Positions 1-8,888 of a stretch of 64,000 bases of DNA are shown here, piece by piece; position 1 is the first letter of the stretch; every line of letters begins with the position of its first letter. A program made the translations under genes and the position numbers. Below the pieces are notes generated by a model. That model had not been told where the DNA came from and did no database searches. It saw only the letters and a list, made by a program, of their open reading frames with translations. Source of the stretch: Roseiarcus sp963832305 (GTDB lineage: Bacteria > Pseudomonadota > Alphaproteobacteria > Rhizobiales > Beijerinckiaceae); the NCBI GenBank assembly GCA_963832305.1, contig CAWHTU010000005.1:1-64000 (forward strand). The letters are read 5' to 3'.

Positions 1-252
1 CTGCGCAACGCGCTGATCGCGCCTTTCACCGTCATTATGCTTCTCTTTCCGTGGCTCTTGACCGGTGTGGTGATTGTCGAGGTGATGTTCCGCTATCAGG
101 GCTTCGGTCAGGCTCTGGTCGACGCCGCCGGCAACAACGACATCGATCTTCTCCTCGCCTGCTCGATCGTCTCGGTGATGCTGGTGCTTTTGACCCAGCT
201 CATCTCCGACATCGGCTACGCCTGGCTCAACCCGCGCATCCGCGTGCACTAG
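1..252 (+). CDS. dppB: Dipeptide/oligopeptide ABC transporter permease, C-terminal part (DppB-like)
   Basis: The frame is open from base 1, so the start lies outside the window; 83 residues remain. They begin LRNALIAPFTVIM, which fits the end of the cytoplasmic EAA loop of a BPD-type permease. Two hydrophobic segments follow, then the C-terminal end 'ISDIGYAWLNPRIR', typical of DppB/OppB proteins (the 'D..Y..LDPRI' ending). In this family the protein pairs with DppC to form the inner-membrane channel for peptides or related solutes. The next gene starts about 10 bases downstream on the same strand and is the partner permease, which supports the assignment. The substrate cannot be read from this fragment. 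Confidence 0.85.
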   Translation: MRNALIAPFTVIMLLFPWLLTGVVIVEVMFRYQGFGQALVDAAGNNDIDLLLACSIVSVMLVLLTQLISDIGYAWLNPRIRVH

Positions 253-262
253 TGGGGCGCGC

Positions 263-1414
263 TTGCAGTTTCTGAGCCCGGGCGAGATCATTCTCAAGAC
301 CCTCGAGCAGCTCATTCCCGTGTGGGCGAGCCTCGCGGTTGTTCTTGGCTTGAGCCTCGTCTTCCGCCGCCGGCTCGGGCTCCATGGCCATGTCGTCGCA
401 AGCGGGACCGGGTTCATCGGTCTCCTGTTGGTCGGCTTCTGGCTGTTTGCGGCGATTTTCGCCAAACGCATCGAGCTCTTCGATCCGCTCGCCCAGATCG
501 CGGAATTGCAGCACGCCCCGCCTGGCGCGATCGACCCTCACTCCGGTCTGCCCTACCTGTTCGGTGGCGATAAGCTGGCGCGCGACGTGTTCGGGCGCGT
601 CATCGCCGGCGCCCGGATCGTACTCATCATCGCGCCCCTCGCGACAATGCTCGCGCTTGCGGTCGGCATCGCGCTGGGCCTTCCGGCCGGCTATTTCGGC
701 GGCCGCATCGACGCCGCGCTGTCGTTCCTGGCCAATCTGGTGCTGGCCTTCCCGATCATCCTCCTGTTCTACCTCCTGGTGTCGCCCGGCATCCTGGATA
801 CACCGATCCCCTATGCGATGGCGGCGATCTTCTTCGCCTTTCCGATCGTGCTGTTCAGCGTGTTCTTCGTCGCCGGCTATCGCGCGAGGCCCGGCGCGCT
901 CGCGGTCAGGCTGGCGCTCACTTTGCTTGCCGGGGGATGGCTGTTCGCGACTTTTGTCTTCAACGCCGACCCGTTCGGATTGATCCAGGTCAGCCCCAGC
1001 ACGCTCAACATCTTCGTCGCGGTCGCGCTCGCCTCCGGACCCGGCATCTTCAGGATCGTGCGCAGCCTGACCCTCGACATCAAGACGCGCGAATATGTGT
1101 TCGCCGCCCAGACCCGCGGCGAGAGCCCGTGGTACGTGATGCTGTGGGAAATCCTGCCCAACGCCCGCGGGCCGCTGATCGTCGACGCGTGCCTGCGCAT
1201 CGGCTACACCACCATACTGCTCGGCGCGCTCGGCTATTTCGGCCTCGGCATGCCGCCCGAAAGCCCCAACTGGGGGACGATGATCAACGAATCGAGCCGC
1301 TTCATGCGCATCTATGTCCACCCCGCCCTGCCCCCCGCTTTGGCGTTGATGTCATTCGTGCTCGGCTTGAACCTGCTCGCCGACGCGATCCGCGAGGAGT
1401 CGCTGCGCGATTGA
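263..1414 (+). CDS. dppC: Dipeptide/oligopeptide ABC transporter permease (DppC-like), N-terminally extended
   Basis: Inner-membrane permease of a peptide-type ABC importer. The EAA loop lies near residues 285-310 (TRGESPWYVMLWEILPNARG), followed by 'LLGALGYFGLGMPPESPNWGTMI', a hallmark of DppC/OppC. At 383 residues it is about 80 longer than usual: there is an extra hydrophobic segment near residues 12-32 ahead of the usual first membrane segment, and a further hydrophobic insertion around residues 210-235. The start is a TTG at 263, 10 bases after the dppB-like stop; no better in-frame ATG exists near the junction, so the exact start is uncertain. The ATPase gene follows 11 bases after the stop. 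Confidence 0.87.
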   Translation: MQFLSPGEIILKTLEQLIPVWASLAVVLGLSLVFRRRLGLHGHVVASGTGFIGLLLVGFWLFAAIFAKRIELFDPLAQIAELQHAPPGAIDPHSGLPYLFGGDKLARDVFGRVIAGARIVLIIAPLATMLALAVGIALGLPAGYFGGRIDAALSFLANLVLAFPIILLFYLLVSPGILDTPIPYAMAAIFFAFPIVLFSVFFVAGYRARPGALAVRLALTLLAGGWLFATFVFNADPFGLIQVSPSTLNIFVAVALASGPGIFRIVRSLTLDIKTREYVFAAQTRGESPWYVMLWEILPNARGPLIVDACLRIGYTTILLGALGYFGLGMPPESPNWGTMINESSRFMRIYVHPALPPALALMSFVLGLNLLADAIREESLRD

Positions 1415-1425
1415 GGGAGAAGCGC

Positions 1426-3483
1426 ATGGGCGATCCAATTCTCGAGATCGACCGGCTCGGCATTTCGTTCTTCACCCGCGGAGGAGAGATTCCTGCGGTG
1501 ATGGACTTCTCCTGCCGGGTCATGCCCGGGCAGGCGATGGGACTGGTCGGTGAATCGGGCTGCGGCAAGTCGACGGTCGCGCTGGCTATCATGCGCGACC
1601 TGCCCGGGACGGGTCGCATCACCGATGGCTCGATCCGGTTCGAGGGCCGCGACATGGCAGGCCTCTCGGACACGGAGTTGCGCGCCACCCGCGGCTCGAA
1701 GATCGCCATGGTCTATCAGGAGCCAATGGCCTCGCTCAATCCGACCATGCCGATCGGGCGGCAATTGATGGAAGTCCCGCTGATCCACGACAAGGTCTCG
1801 AGGGGCGAGGCCCGGGCCCGCGCCGTCGACATGGTCAAGGCCGTGCGCCTGCCCGACCCGGAGCGGGTGATGCGCGCCTATCCGCATCAGCTCAGCGGCG
1901 GCCAGCAGCAACGCGTGGTCATCGCGATGGCGCTGCTTTCCAATCCGAAGCTGCTCATCCTCGACGAGCCGACGACGGCGCTCGACGTCACGGTGGAAGC
2001 GGGCATCGTCGCGCTCGTCAAGGACCTCACCGCCCGCACCGGCGCTTCATCGTTGTTCATCTCGCACAACCTCGGGCTCATCCTCGAGACCTGTGACGAA
2101 GTGACGGTGATGTACTCCGGCGAAGCGGTCGAGACCGGCGCGGTCAGCGACGTGTTCGGCGCGGTACGGCACCCTTACACCCAGGGTCTCTTCCGCTCGA
2201 TGCCGATGCCGGGAACGAACAAGAACGACAATCCGCTTGTTCCTATTCCCGGCCAATTGCCGCTGCCGCACCAGCGCCCGAGGGGTTGCAACTTCGGCCC
2301 GCGCTGCACCTATTTCGTCGACGGCCAATGCGACCAGGCGGACGTGCCCATGCGCGAGGTCGTAGGCGCGAGCGGCCATCAAAGCCGCTGCCTGAGGGTC
2401 GAGGCGATCGACTGGGCCGCGTCGGCGCGTCCTGCCGCGTCGCTCGAGCCTATTGCCATCGGCCCGACGGTCCTCGACGTCGAACGGCTCAAGAAGCACT
2501 ATCGCGTGGCGGCGAGCGCCTTGTTCCGCAAGCGCGAAAGGCGCGCGGTCAAGGCGGTCGAGGATATCTCGTTCGCCGCTCGCGAGGCGGAGGTTCTGGC
2601 GATTGTCGGCGAATCGGGCTGCGGCAAGTCGACTCTCGCCAAGGTGCTGCTCGGGCTCGAGACGGCGAGCGAAGGCCTGGTCGTCTTCGATCACGAGGCG
2701 ATTCAGAACCAGCCGGTCGAGAGTCGCGCGGTCAAGACTATTGCGTCGATACAGATGATCTTCCAGAATCCGTTCGACACCCTCAATCCAAGCTATTCGG
2801 TCGGCTCGCAAATCGTCCGGACGCTCGAGCGCTTCCGCGTCGGCGCCAGCAATCCCGAGCGACGGGAGATCATGCTGCGCCTGCTCGATCTCGTGAAATT
2901 GCCGCGCGCTTTCGCCTCCCGCTCGCCGCGGCAATTGTCGGGCGGCCAGAAGCAACGCATCGGGGTGGCGCGGGCTTTCGCCGGACGACCCCGCGTCATC
3001 ATCGCCGACGAGCCGATGTCGGCGCTCGATGTTTCGGTGCAGGCCGCGATCAGCGAGCTCCTGATGAGCCTCCAGCGCGAGTCGAAGACGACGATGGTGT
3101 TCATCAGTCACGATTTGTCGGTGGTGCGCTATCTCGCTGACCGCGTGGCCGTCATGTATCTTGGCCATATCGTCGAGATGGGGGCGACTGAGCAGATCTT
3201 CACGCCGCCCTTCCACCCCTACACGGAAGCGCTCCTCTCGGCGATTCCGATCGCGGACGCCAGGGTGAAGAAGCGCCATGTGGTGCTCGAGGGCGAAATC
3301 CCCTCGGCGCTTTCCCCGCCGAATGGCTGTCCGTTCCAGACCCGCTGCGGGCACAAGCGCGAGGTTCCCGGCGACTTGTGCGAACGCGAGATGCCGCCGA
3401 CCCGGACTGTGGCCGACGGTCATACGATCAAGTGTCACCTGCCAGTCGAGGCGCTGAAGCGCATGGAGCCGGTGTTCGCGTGA
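1426..3483 (+). CDS. dppD: Fused dual-ATPase of a dipeptide/oligopeptide ABC transporter (DppD-DppF fusion)
   Basis: 685-residue cytoplasmic ATPase with two complete ABC domains in one chain, corresponding to DppD+DppF. Domain 1 has Walker A GESGCGKST at 42-50, signature LSGGQQQR near 156 and Walker B LLILDEPT near 176. Domain 2 has Walker A GESGCGKST near 395, signature LSGGQKQR near 504 and Walker B VIIADEP. Each half ends with the peptide-ABC C-terminal motif rich in Cys (GCNFGPRCTYF and GCPFQTRCGHK), characteristic of the oligopeptide family. The ATG at 1426 lies 11 bases after dppC and has a purine-rich GGGAGAAG upstream. The gene overlaps the next one through GTGA. Both domains look catalytically intact. 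Confidence 0.92.
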   Translation: MGDPILEIDRLGISFFTRGGEIPAVMDFSCRVMPGQAMGLVGESGCGKSTVALAIMRDLPGTGRITDGSIRFEGRDMAGLSDTELRATRGSKIAMVYQEPMASLNPTMPIGRQLMEVPLIHDKVSRGEARARAVDMVKAVRLPDPERVMRAYPHQLSGGQQQRVVIAMALLSNPKLLILDEPTTALDVTVEAGIVALVKDLTARTGASSLFISHNLGLILETCDEVTVMYSGEAVETGAVSDVFGAVRHPYTQGLFRSMPMPGTNKNDNPLVPIPGQLPLPHQRPRGCNFGPRCTYFVDGQCDQADVPMREVVGASGHQSRCLRVEAIDWAASARPAASLEPIAIGPTVLDVERLKKHYRVAASALFRKRERRAVKAVEDISFAAREAEVLAIVGESGCGKSTLAKVLLGLETASEGLVVFDHEAIQNQPVESRAVKTIASIQMIFQNPFDTLNPSYSVGSQIVRTLERFRVGASNPERREIMLRLLDLVKLPRAFASRSPRQLSGGQKQRIGVARAFAGRPRVIIADEPMSALDVSVQAAISELLMSLQRESKTTMVFISHDLSVVRYLADRVAVMYLGHIVEMGATEQIFTPPFHPYTEALLSAIPIADARVKKRHVVLEGEIPSALSPPNGCPFQTRCGHKREVPGDLCEREMPPTRTVADGHTIKCHLPVEALKRMEPVFA

Positions 3484-4454
3484 CGAGGCGCCTGAGCCTC
3501 GCCGAAGCCGTCGACCTCGCTTCGCGCGCCTGCCGTGCGGCTGGCGCCTCTGAGGAGGCGGCGCGGTCGCTCGCGCTTGCGACTGTCTCCGCCAATGCGC
3601 ACGGAAAAGGCTCGAGCGGATTTTCCCATCTCATCGACTACCTGACCGCCTTGCGGGCGGGAAGGATCGTCGGCAACGCCGAACCTCTCGTCACATCGCC
3701 AGCGCCCGCCGCCATCCATTGCGACGCGAGAGGAGGAATCGCACAGCTCGGGTTCGATCGCGCCTTCGACGATCTTCGCCGCCGCGCCGAAAGCTTCGGC
3801 CTCGCCCTGTTCTCGCAGCACGGCAGCTACACCACGGGTGAACTTGGCTACTACCCGCGCCGTCTTGCCGAGGCCGGCCTCGTTGCGCTCGCCGCGACCA
3901 GCGGACCGGCGCTGATGACGGTCGCCGGCGCGAAGGCGCCGGTCTATTGCACGAACCCGATCGCTTTCGCCGCGCCCCTCGATGAAGGACCGCCGCTGCT
4001 CATCGACCAGGCCTCGAGCGCGACCGCCTTTGTCGAGCTCAGGCGCTACGCGGATCGCGGCGAGTCTTTGCCCCAAGGCTGGGCGATCGACGCGGACGGG
4101 CAGCCGACCACCGATCCGCGCGCGGCGATACGCGGCGCGCTGCTCGCCTTCGGCGGCGCCCGAGGCGCCAATATCGCGCTGATGGTCGAGGTGCTCGCGG
4201 CCGGACTTGCGGGCGCGAACTGGGCCCTCGACGCGCCTTCGTTCACCGCGGGCGACCGCTCGCCCGGCGCCGGCCTCACGGTCATCGCGATCGCGCCTGC
4301 CCTGCTCGCGCCAGACTTTCCGCAGCGTCTTAGGCTCCAGCTCGACCGACTCGCCAGGCTTGGCGTGCATATTCCCGGCCGGCGAACCGCGCTCGACGCA
4401 ATCGAATTGCCGGACGCGCTTGTGGCCGAACTGGATCGGATGATCGCGCCTTGA
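3480..4454 (+). CDS. Ldh/YlbC-family NAD(P)-dependent oxidoreductase (malate/L-lactate or imino-acid reductase type)
   Basis: 324-residue protein of the Ldh-2 (PF02615) family, whose members reduce 2-oxo acids (malate, L-sulfolactate, ureidoglycolate) or cyclic imines (DpkA/LhpI, delta1-pyrroline-2-carboxylate reductase). Visible family marks are the motif SANAHGKGSSGFSHL near residues 37-51, holding the conserved His, and CTNPIAFAAP, equivalent to the usual GTNPIAF. The chosen start is a GTG at 3480 overlapping the ATPase stop (GTGA), implying translational coupling. A DadA-like dehydrogenase and a peptide-type importer in the same operon make an imino/amino-acid substrate more likely than lactate; this is inference. 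The protein is slightly shorter than typical members (330-350). Confidence 0.8.
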   Translation: MTRRLSLAEAVDLASRACRAAGASEEAARSLALATVSANAHGKGSSGFSHLIDYLTALRAGRIVGNAEPLVTSPAPAAIHCDARGGIAQLGFDRAFDDLRRRAESFGLALFSQHGSYTTGELGYYPRRLAEAGLVALAATSGPALMTVAGAKAPVYCTNPIAFAAPLDEGPPLLIDQASSATAFVELRRYADRGESLPQGWAIDADGQPTTDPRAAIRGALLAFGGARGANIALMVEVLAAGLAGANWALDAPSFTAGDRSPGAGLTVIAIAPALLAPDFPQRLRLQLDRLARLGVHIPGRRTALDAIELPDALVAELDRMIAP

Positions 4455-4544
4455 TCCGGCTCGGCCTCCGGCGCGGTGGTCGCGCTCGCGGGATAAGGCA
4501 ATGGCGCTTTGCACATTTCGACGCGCCATGGTTGACTGGCGCCC

Positions 4545-5789
4545 ATGCGCATAGTGGTGCTCGGCGGCGGCGTGGTCGGCGTCACGACCGCCTATCAGCT
4601 GCAGCGCGACGGCCACGAGGTCGTGATCGTCGAGCGCAACCCTGAAGTCGCGTCCGGCGCGAGCTTTGGCAACGCCGGCATGATCGCGCCCGGCCACTCC
4701 TTCGTCTGGTCGTCGCCGCGCGCGCCGATCATCCTGGCGAAGTCGCTGATGCTCAAGGATCAGGCGCTGCGATTCAGGCTGTCGGCCGATCGGCGGCTTT
4801 ACGCCTGGACTTGGGGCTTCTTGAAGGAATGCACGGCCGCCAGGGCCCGCCGCAACACCCTGCTCAAGCACCGGCTCGCTGCCTACTCGCAGCAAGTGCT
4901 CGATGGGGTCGTCGCCGACGAGGCGATCGACTACGACCGCAACACGCGCGGCATTCTTTATTTCTACCGCGATCAGAAGGCGCTCGACGCCGGGGTCGAG
5001 CACATGAGGCTGCTCGAATCGGACGGGCAAACGATCAAGGTGTTGAGCCGCGATCAGGTCGTCGCGCTCGAGCCCAACCTCGCCCACGCGAGGGAGAAGA
5101 TCGCCGGCGCGATCTTGTGCCCGACCGATGAGACCGGCGATTGCGCCAAATTTACCCGCGCGCTCGCCGCGAAGATAGCGGCGCGCGGCGGCGCGATCGT
5201 CACCGGCGCAACCGTCACCGGGTTTGAAACAGACGGCGACACGGTGACGCAAGCGTTGACCGACCGCGGCCCGTTGGTCGGCGACGCCTACGTGCTGGCG
5301 CTTGGCGCCGAGAGCCCAATCCTTGCGAGCGGCTTCGGCCTGCGCCTGCCGATCTATCCGATCAAGGGCTATTCCCTGACCATTCCCATCGGCGCGGCGA
5401 AATCGCCGCCGACGATCGCCTGTCTCGACGAGCACAACCTCGTCGCCATTTCGCGCTTCGGCGACCGCCTCCGCGTCACCGCAACCGCCGAGTTCGCAGG
5501 CTATGACGCGAGCCATAAACCCTCCGACTTCGCATTCATGAAGCGGGTGACGCAGGAACTCTTTCCCGACGGCGCGGAGTACGGTCGGGCGGAAATGTGG
5601 GCAGGCTTAAGGCCGATGACGCCGACCAACCTGCCGCTGATCGGCCGGCTGCGATTGAAGAACCTCGTCCTCAATTGCGGCCACGGCCATATCGGTTGGA
5701 CCATGTCGCACGGCTCGGCCCGTATCACGGCCGACCTCATCGCCGGCCGTACGCCGGCCATTCCCATGGACGGCCTGATGGCCGCGTGA
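4545..5789 (+). CDS. dadA: FAD-dependent D-amino acid dehydrogenase-like protein (DadA family)
   Basis: 414-residue DAO-superfamily flavoprotein. The N-terminal Rossmann motif GGGVVG is at residues 7-12, followed by VERNP (ribose-binding acid) and the family-specific stretch ASGASFGNAGMIAPGH found in DadA. The C-terminal part has WAGLRPMTPTNLPLIGR and GHGHIGWTMSHGSARITADLI, the FAD-binding end of DadA/glycine-oxidase proteins. It would oxidise a D-amino acid (or D-hydroxyproline) to an imino/keto acid and pass electrons to the respiratory chain. It lies 90 bases after the Ldh-family gene, which could reduce or process the imine. The exact substrate cannot be told from sequence, so the symbol names the family only. 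Confidence 0.83.
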   Translation: MRIVVLGGGVVGVTTAYQLQRDGHEVVIVERNPEVASGASFGNAGMIAPGHSFVWSSPRAPIILAKSLMLKDQALRFRLSADRRLYAWTWGFLKECTAARARRNTLLKHRLAAYSQQVLDGVVADEAIDYDRNTRGILYFYRDQKALDAGVEHMRLLESDGQTIKVLSRDQVVALEPNLAHAREKIAGAILCPTDETGDCAKFTRALAAKIAARGGAIVTGATVTGFETDGDTVTQALTDRGPLVGDAYVLALGAESPILASGFGLRLPIYPIKGYSLTIPIGAAKSPPTIACLDEHNLVAISRFGDRLRVTATAEFAGYDASHKPSDFAFMKRVTQELFPDGAEYGRAEMWAGLRPMTPTNLPLIGRLRLKNLVLNCGHGHIGWTMSHGSARITADLIAGRTPAIPMDGLMAA

Positions 5790-5805
5790 AGAAGCGAGGC
5801 TCCCC

Positions 5806-6600
5806 ATGTCTCTCGACCTTGCCCCTCCGGCCGCAACAACCGTCGATCTGGGCGTTCTTCCGTCCGATCTCGACGGCGGCCTCGCGTGGCGCGCGGCGAT
5901 CGGTCTCATCGTGCTCGCGACCGACCAGACCATGGAGCACGAGTTTCGCACCCTCATCAGCATGCCTGGCGTCGCGTTCTACGAGTCGCGGGTCTTCAAC
6001 GACGCGGAGATCCGGCCCGACACGTTGCGCGCCATCGGGCCGCGGATCGCGCCGAGCGTCGCGCTCATCTTGCCGGGCCTCAAGCTCGACGTGGTCGCAT
6101 TCGGCTGCACCTCGGCGACCATGACGCTCGGCGAAGAGGCGGTGTTCGCCGAAATCCATAAAAGCCGCCCGGGCGTCGCCTGCACGACCCCGGTCACCGC
6201 CGCGCTCGCCGCCTTCAAAGCGCTCGGCGCCAATTCGATCGGACTCCTGACCCCCTACGCGCCCGACATCAACGCATCGCTGGTCGAAAGTTTCCGCGCC
6301 CGGGGGATTGACGTCGCCGCGGTTGCGACCTTCGATCGCCGCGACGACCGCGACGCGGCGCGCATTTCGGTCGCTTCGATCGAAGCCGGAATCGCCCGCC
6401 TCGCCGAAGCGCGCGGCGTCGAGACGGTCTTCGTCTCCTGCACCAGCCTCCGCGTCGCCGAGGCGGCGGCGAAGCTCGAGCGGCTGGCGGGCGTTCCTGT
6501 CACCTCGAGCAACCACGCAATGGCCTGGCATTGTCTGCGCCTTGCGGGCGTCAGCGAAGCGCTGCGCGCCCACGGGCGGCTGTTTGAACTGCCGGCATGA
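5806..6600 (+). CDS. Asp/Glu racemase superfamily protein (maleate isomerase/arylmalonate decarboxylase-like)
   Basis: 264-residue cytoplasmic protein. Two active-site cysteines typical of the superfamily are visible: C101 in VVAFGCTSATM and C212 in TVFVSCTSLRVAE. The 'FGCTS' and 'VSCTSLR' contexts match maleate cis-trans isomerases and arylmalonate decarboxylase-like proteins better than classical aspartate racemase. It starts 16 bases after the dadA-like stop and ends the operon. With a peptide importer and two oxidoreductases upstream, it may isomerise or racemise an amino-acid-derived acid; the reaction is not determined by the sequence. Confidence 0.8.
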   Translation: MSLDLAPPAATTVDLGVLPSDLDGGLAWRAAIGLIVLATDQTMEHEFRTLISMPGVAFYESRVFNDAEIRPDTLRAIGPRIAPSVALILPGLKLDVVAFGCTSATMTLGEEAVFAEIHKSRPGVACTTPVTAALAAFKALGANSIGLLTPYAPDINASLVESFRARGIDVAAVATFDRRDDRDAARISVASIEAGIARLAEARGVETVFVSCTSLRVAEAAAKLERLAGVPVTSSNHAMAWHCLRLAGVSEALRAHGRLFELPA

Positions 6601-6656
6601 AGGCCTGCGGCAGGGGACGCGCATGCCCTCGCCGGGCCGGCAAAGGAGAGCGCGCG

Positions 6657-7052
6657 TTACTCCGGAACGGAGAGGGCGATGTTCGACACCACCAGCCACG
6701 CGCCGCCGCGCTTCTCAAAAATTTGGGTGTCGAACACGTTGAGGGTCATCGCCTCGCCCGCCTTGGTTTTCGCGACAGCGTGCGTCCGTCCCGTGGCCCA
6801 GGCGGCGTCGCCCTTGACGCGGACATGCGGTCCATCAGTCTGCGAAATCTTTAACTCCGAAAACCCGCCGAAAAAGTCTTCGAGACCCTTCTTGACCGCC
6901 TTCCATCCGTGGATGATCGCCTTCGACGCCGGTTCAAGTTGCGTCACGCTGTCGTCGTGGGCCCAAAGCGTTTCGATCTTGGCGATGTTGAGCGAGCTCA
7001 GCGCCGCATGATAGGCCGCCACGGCGCCCTTTACGTCGTCGACGTCAGACAT
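6657..7052 (-). CDS. SnoaL-like/NTF2-fold nuclear transport factor 2 family protein
   Basis: 131-residue single-domain protein beginning MSDVDDVKGAVAAYHAAL. The pattern 'V...Y..AL...D...I..LW..D..V....P' followed by 'G...V......F' and the end 'KRGGAWLVVSNIALS' is that of small NTF2-like (DUF4440/SnoaL) proteins. These form cone-shaped pockets that bind or act on small molecules; many are uncharacterised. It faces the upstream + strand operon convergently, only 56 bases after that operon's last stop. No catalytic assignment can be made. Confidence 0.75.
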   Translation of the reverse strand: MSDVDDVKGAVAAYHAALSSLNIAKIETLWAHDDSVTQLEPASKAIIHGWKAVKKGLEDFFGGFSELKISQTDGPHVRVKGDAAWATGRTHAVAKTKAGEAMTLNVFDTQIFEKRGGAWLVVSNIALSVPE

Positions 7053-7152
7053 TATCCCCAGCCTCCCTAGAACGCCGCTCTTTAGAGGCGACGCAATACC
7101 CTATCTTGCACCGGTAAATTACGCAAGCCGCAACGCTCGCATCCGGCGTAAA

Positions 7153-7644
7153 TCACTTGCCGTTGAACGACTCGTCGCTGAACGGCGAGGTCTCGATCGG
7201 CGACAATCGCGGATCTCTAATCTTGATGAAGCCGAAGCCGGTAGCCTCATGACAGGAATTGCACGCCGCGGTCAGCTTCGAATACGCTTTGGCGAATTTG
7301 GCGCTGTCCTTCGCCTTGATGGCTTCGTCGAGATCGTCGGCCGGCGGCTTCATATCCGACATGTCGGACTTTGAATTGTTTGGGTAGAGCTTGCTGGCGT
7401 CGACCATGTTCGCCCGGATCTGCGCCAATTCGTAATTCGCCAGCGCCCAGTTTTGCACCGCGCCCGCGTACCACAATTTGAAATGTCCGAGTTGCGTCAC
7501 CATCATCAAGGTGTTGAACCGCGGCACGTAGCGCTCTGGCTGGCGTTCTTGCGAATTTTCCGGCTTTTGTTCTTGAGCCAGAACCGGCGAGGAAGCGGCT
7601 ATGCATAGGATGGCCAGCGCCGCATAATGCTTCATCGTCGACAT
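7153..7644 (-). CDS. Periplasmic c-type cytochrome-like protein (single CxxCH heme site)
   Basis: 163 residues from the chosen ATG at 7644. A signal peptide is evident (MSTMKH, a hydrophobic stretch, then SSPVLAQ, cleavage near residue 23). A single heme c attachment motif CNSCH lies at residues 128-132, close to the C terminus, with helical sequence before it (YELAQIRANM, DDLDEAIKAKDSAKFAKAYSKLTAACNSCH). This layout resembles the cytochrome c'/b562-like four-helix fold rather than class I cytochrome c. An in-frame ATG eight codons upstream would add MAAIRGDA and blur the signal peptide, so the internal ATG is preferred. Electron-transfer partners are unknown. Confidence 0.75.
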   Translation of the reverse strand: MSTMKHYAALAILCIAASSPVLAQEQKPENSQERQPERYVPRFNTLMMVTQLGHFKLWYAGAVQNWALANYELAQIRANMVDASKLYPNNSKSDMSDMKPPADDLDEAIKAKDSAKFAKAYSKLTAACNSCHEATGFGFIKIRDPRLSPIETSPFSDESFNGK

Positions 7645-7774
7645 CGCGTCCCCCCGGATTGCCGCCAAATCGCGCGTGAGGTTGGCCTCTCGACCGACGG
7701 CGATGGAGGCAGAAAGCGTGCATCAAGTTCGGGTTTCTGACAAGCCCGAGGCGACGCGACGCTTTCGCGCAGGC

Positions 7775-8650
7775 TCAAAGACCCGCGTTTTTCGCGCTGA
7801 GCCGGGCCAAGCCCGCCCAGTCCGAATCGCCCTCCCCTTGCGCGACCCCGGCCAGGAAATGATCGTGAACGAGGCTCGCAGCCGGCATCGGCGCGGCGAG
7901 CGCGTCGGCGGCCGCCAGCGCAAGCCGGATATCTTTCAGCCCGAGCGACATTTTGAATCCCGCCGGCTCGTATTGCTCATTGGCGATGAGCGCGCCGTAG
8001 GTCTTGTAGACCGGCGCCGAGAACAGCGTTCCGGTCACGATCTCGAGATAGGCGTGCGGATCGACGCCGCCCTTGCGGACGAGCGCAAACGCCTCGCCGA
8101 GGCTTTCGATCATCGACGCGATGAGGAAATTGCCGCTGAGCTTGACGAGATTGGCCGCGGACGGCTTGTCGCCGATGACGAACGTCCGCTGGCCGATCGC
8201 GTCGAAGATTGGCTGGCATCGGTTGATCGCGGCTTCCGCGCCCGCGGCGACGACGAAGAGCTTGGCTGCCGCGGCGGCGTCTGGCCGGCCGAGCACCGGC
8301 GCGGCGACATAGGCCTGGGCGGCATGGCGATGCGCTTCCGCCAGTCGATCGGACAGCGCCACGCTGATGGTGCTCATCGAGACGTGGATGGCGCCCTGCC
8401 CGAGCATCGAGATTCCGCCGCCGTCTCCAAACACGACCGATTCGAGCGCCGCATCGTCGGCGAGCATGGTGATGACAAGCGGGTTGCGCCAAGCGTCGGC
8501 CGGTCTGGCGGCGACCCTCGCGCCTTCCCCCGCCAACGCCTCCGCTTTGTCGCGGGTGCGGTTATAGACGGTCAGGCGATGGCCGGCCGCGAGAAGGTTG
8601 CGCGCGATCGCGCGGCCCATATTGCCGAGCCCAATGAAACCGACATCCAT
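7775..8650 (-). CDS. NAD(P)-dependent oxidoreductase of the 3-hydroxyisobutyrate dehydrogenase family
   Basis: 291-residue beta-hydroxyacid dehydrogenase. The Rossmann motif GFIGLGNMG is at residues 4-12, the substrate-binding region reads VAAPVLGRPDAA (equivalent to DAPVSGG), and the catalytic Lys region reads NLVKLSGNF (KLxxN). The C-terminal all-alpha domain ends DSDWAGLARLSAKNAGL. Family members act on 3-hydroxyisobutyrate, tartronate semialdehyde, glyoxylate/succinic semialdehyde or imines. The start was placed at MDVGFIGLGN rather than at an upstream Met that adds ten residues before the Rossmann strand. It is monocistronic as far as seen. Confidence 0.88.
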   Translation of the reverse strand: MDVGFIGLGNMGRAIARNLLAAGHRLTVYNRTRDKAEALAGEGARVAARPADAWRNPLVITMLADDAALESVVFGDGGGISMLGQGAIHVSMSTISVALSDRLAEAHRHAAQAYVAAPVLGRPDAAAAAKLFVVAAGAEAAINRCQPIFDAIGQRTFVIGDKPSAANLVKLSGNFLIASMIESLGEAFALVRKGGVDPHAYLEIVTGTLFSAPVYKTYGALIANEQYEPAGFKMSLGLKDIRLALAAADALAAPMPAASLVHDHFLAGVAQGEGDSDWAGLARLSAKNAGL

Positions 8651-8888
8651 GCTTGTCTCCCTGGCCTGCGCGCACAACACGCGCCTCCCGTCCGGGCGCG
8701 GACAGGTCTATCAAGCCGCCGAGGCTCGGATCCGTCAATACGACGCCGCGTAGAGGTCCATCGGCTCTTTGAGACCCCTGAGCAGCCGCCTGCCTCGCTC
8801 GTCAAAGCGGAGACCCGACCCGGCCACCAGATCCCTGACGGTTCGCCACAGGAACCCTGCTCAATGGGCCGCGGCGACGCGCGTGCGG

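Noticed and set aside
2047..3438. Minus-strand 463-codon frame opposite the fused ABC ATPase
   Set aside because: No domain; plus strand has two full ABC ATPase modules.
3435..5516. Very long minus-strand open frame (693 codons) opposite the Ldh-family and DadA-like genes
   Set aside because: Composition is Arg/Gly/Asp-rich shadow coding typical of high-GC antisense frames; the plus strand has clear family motifs.
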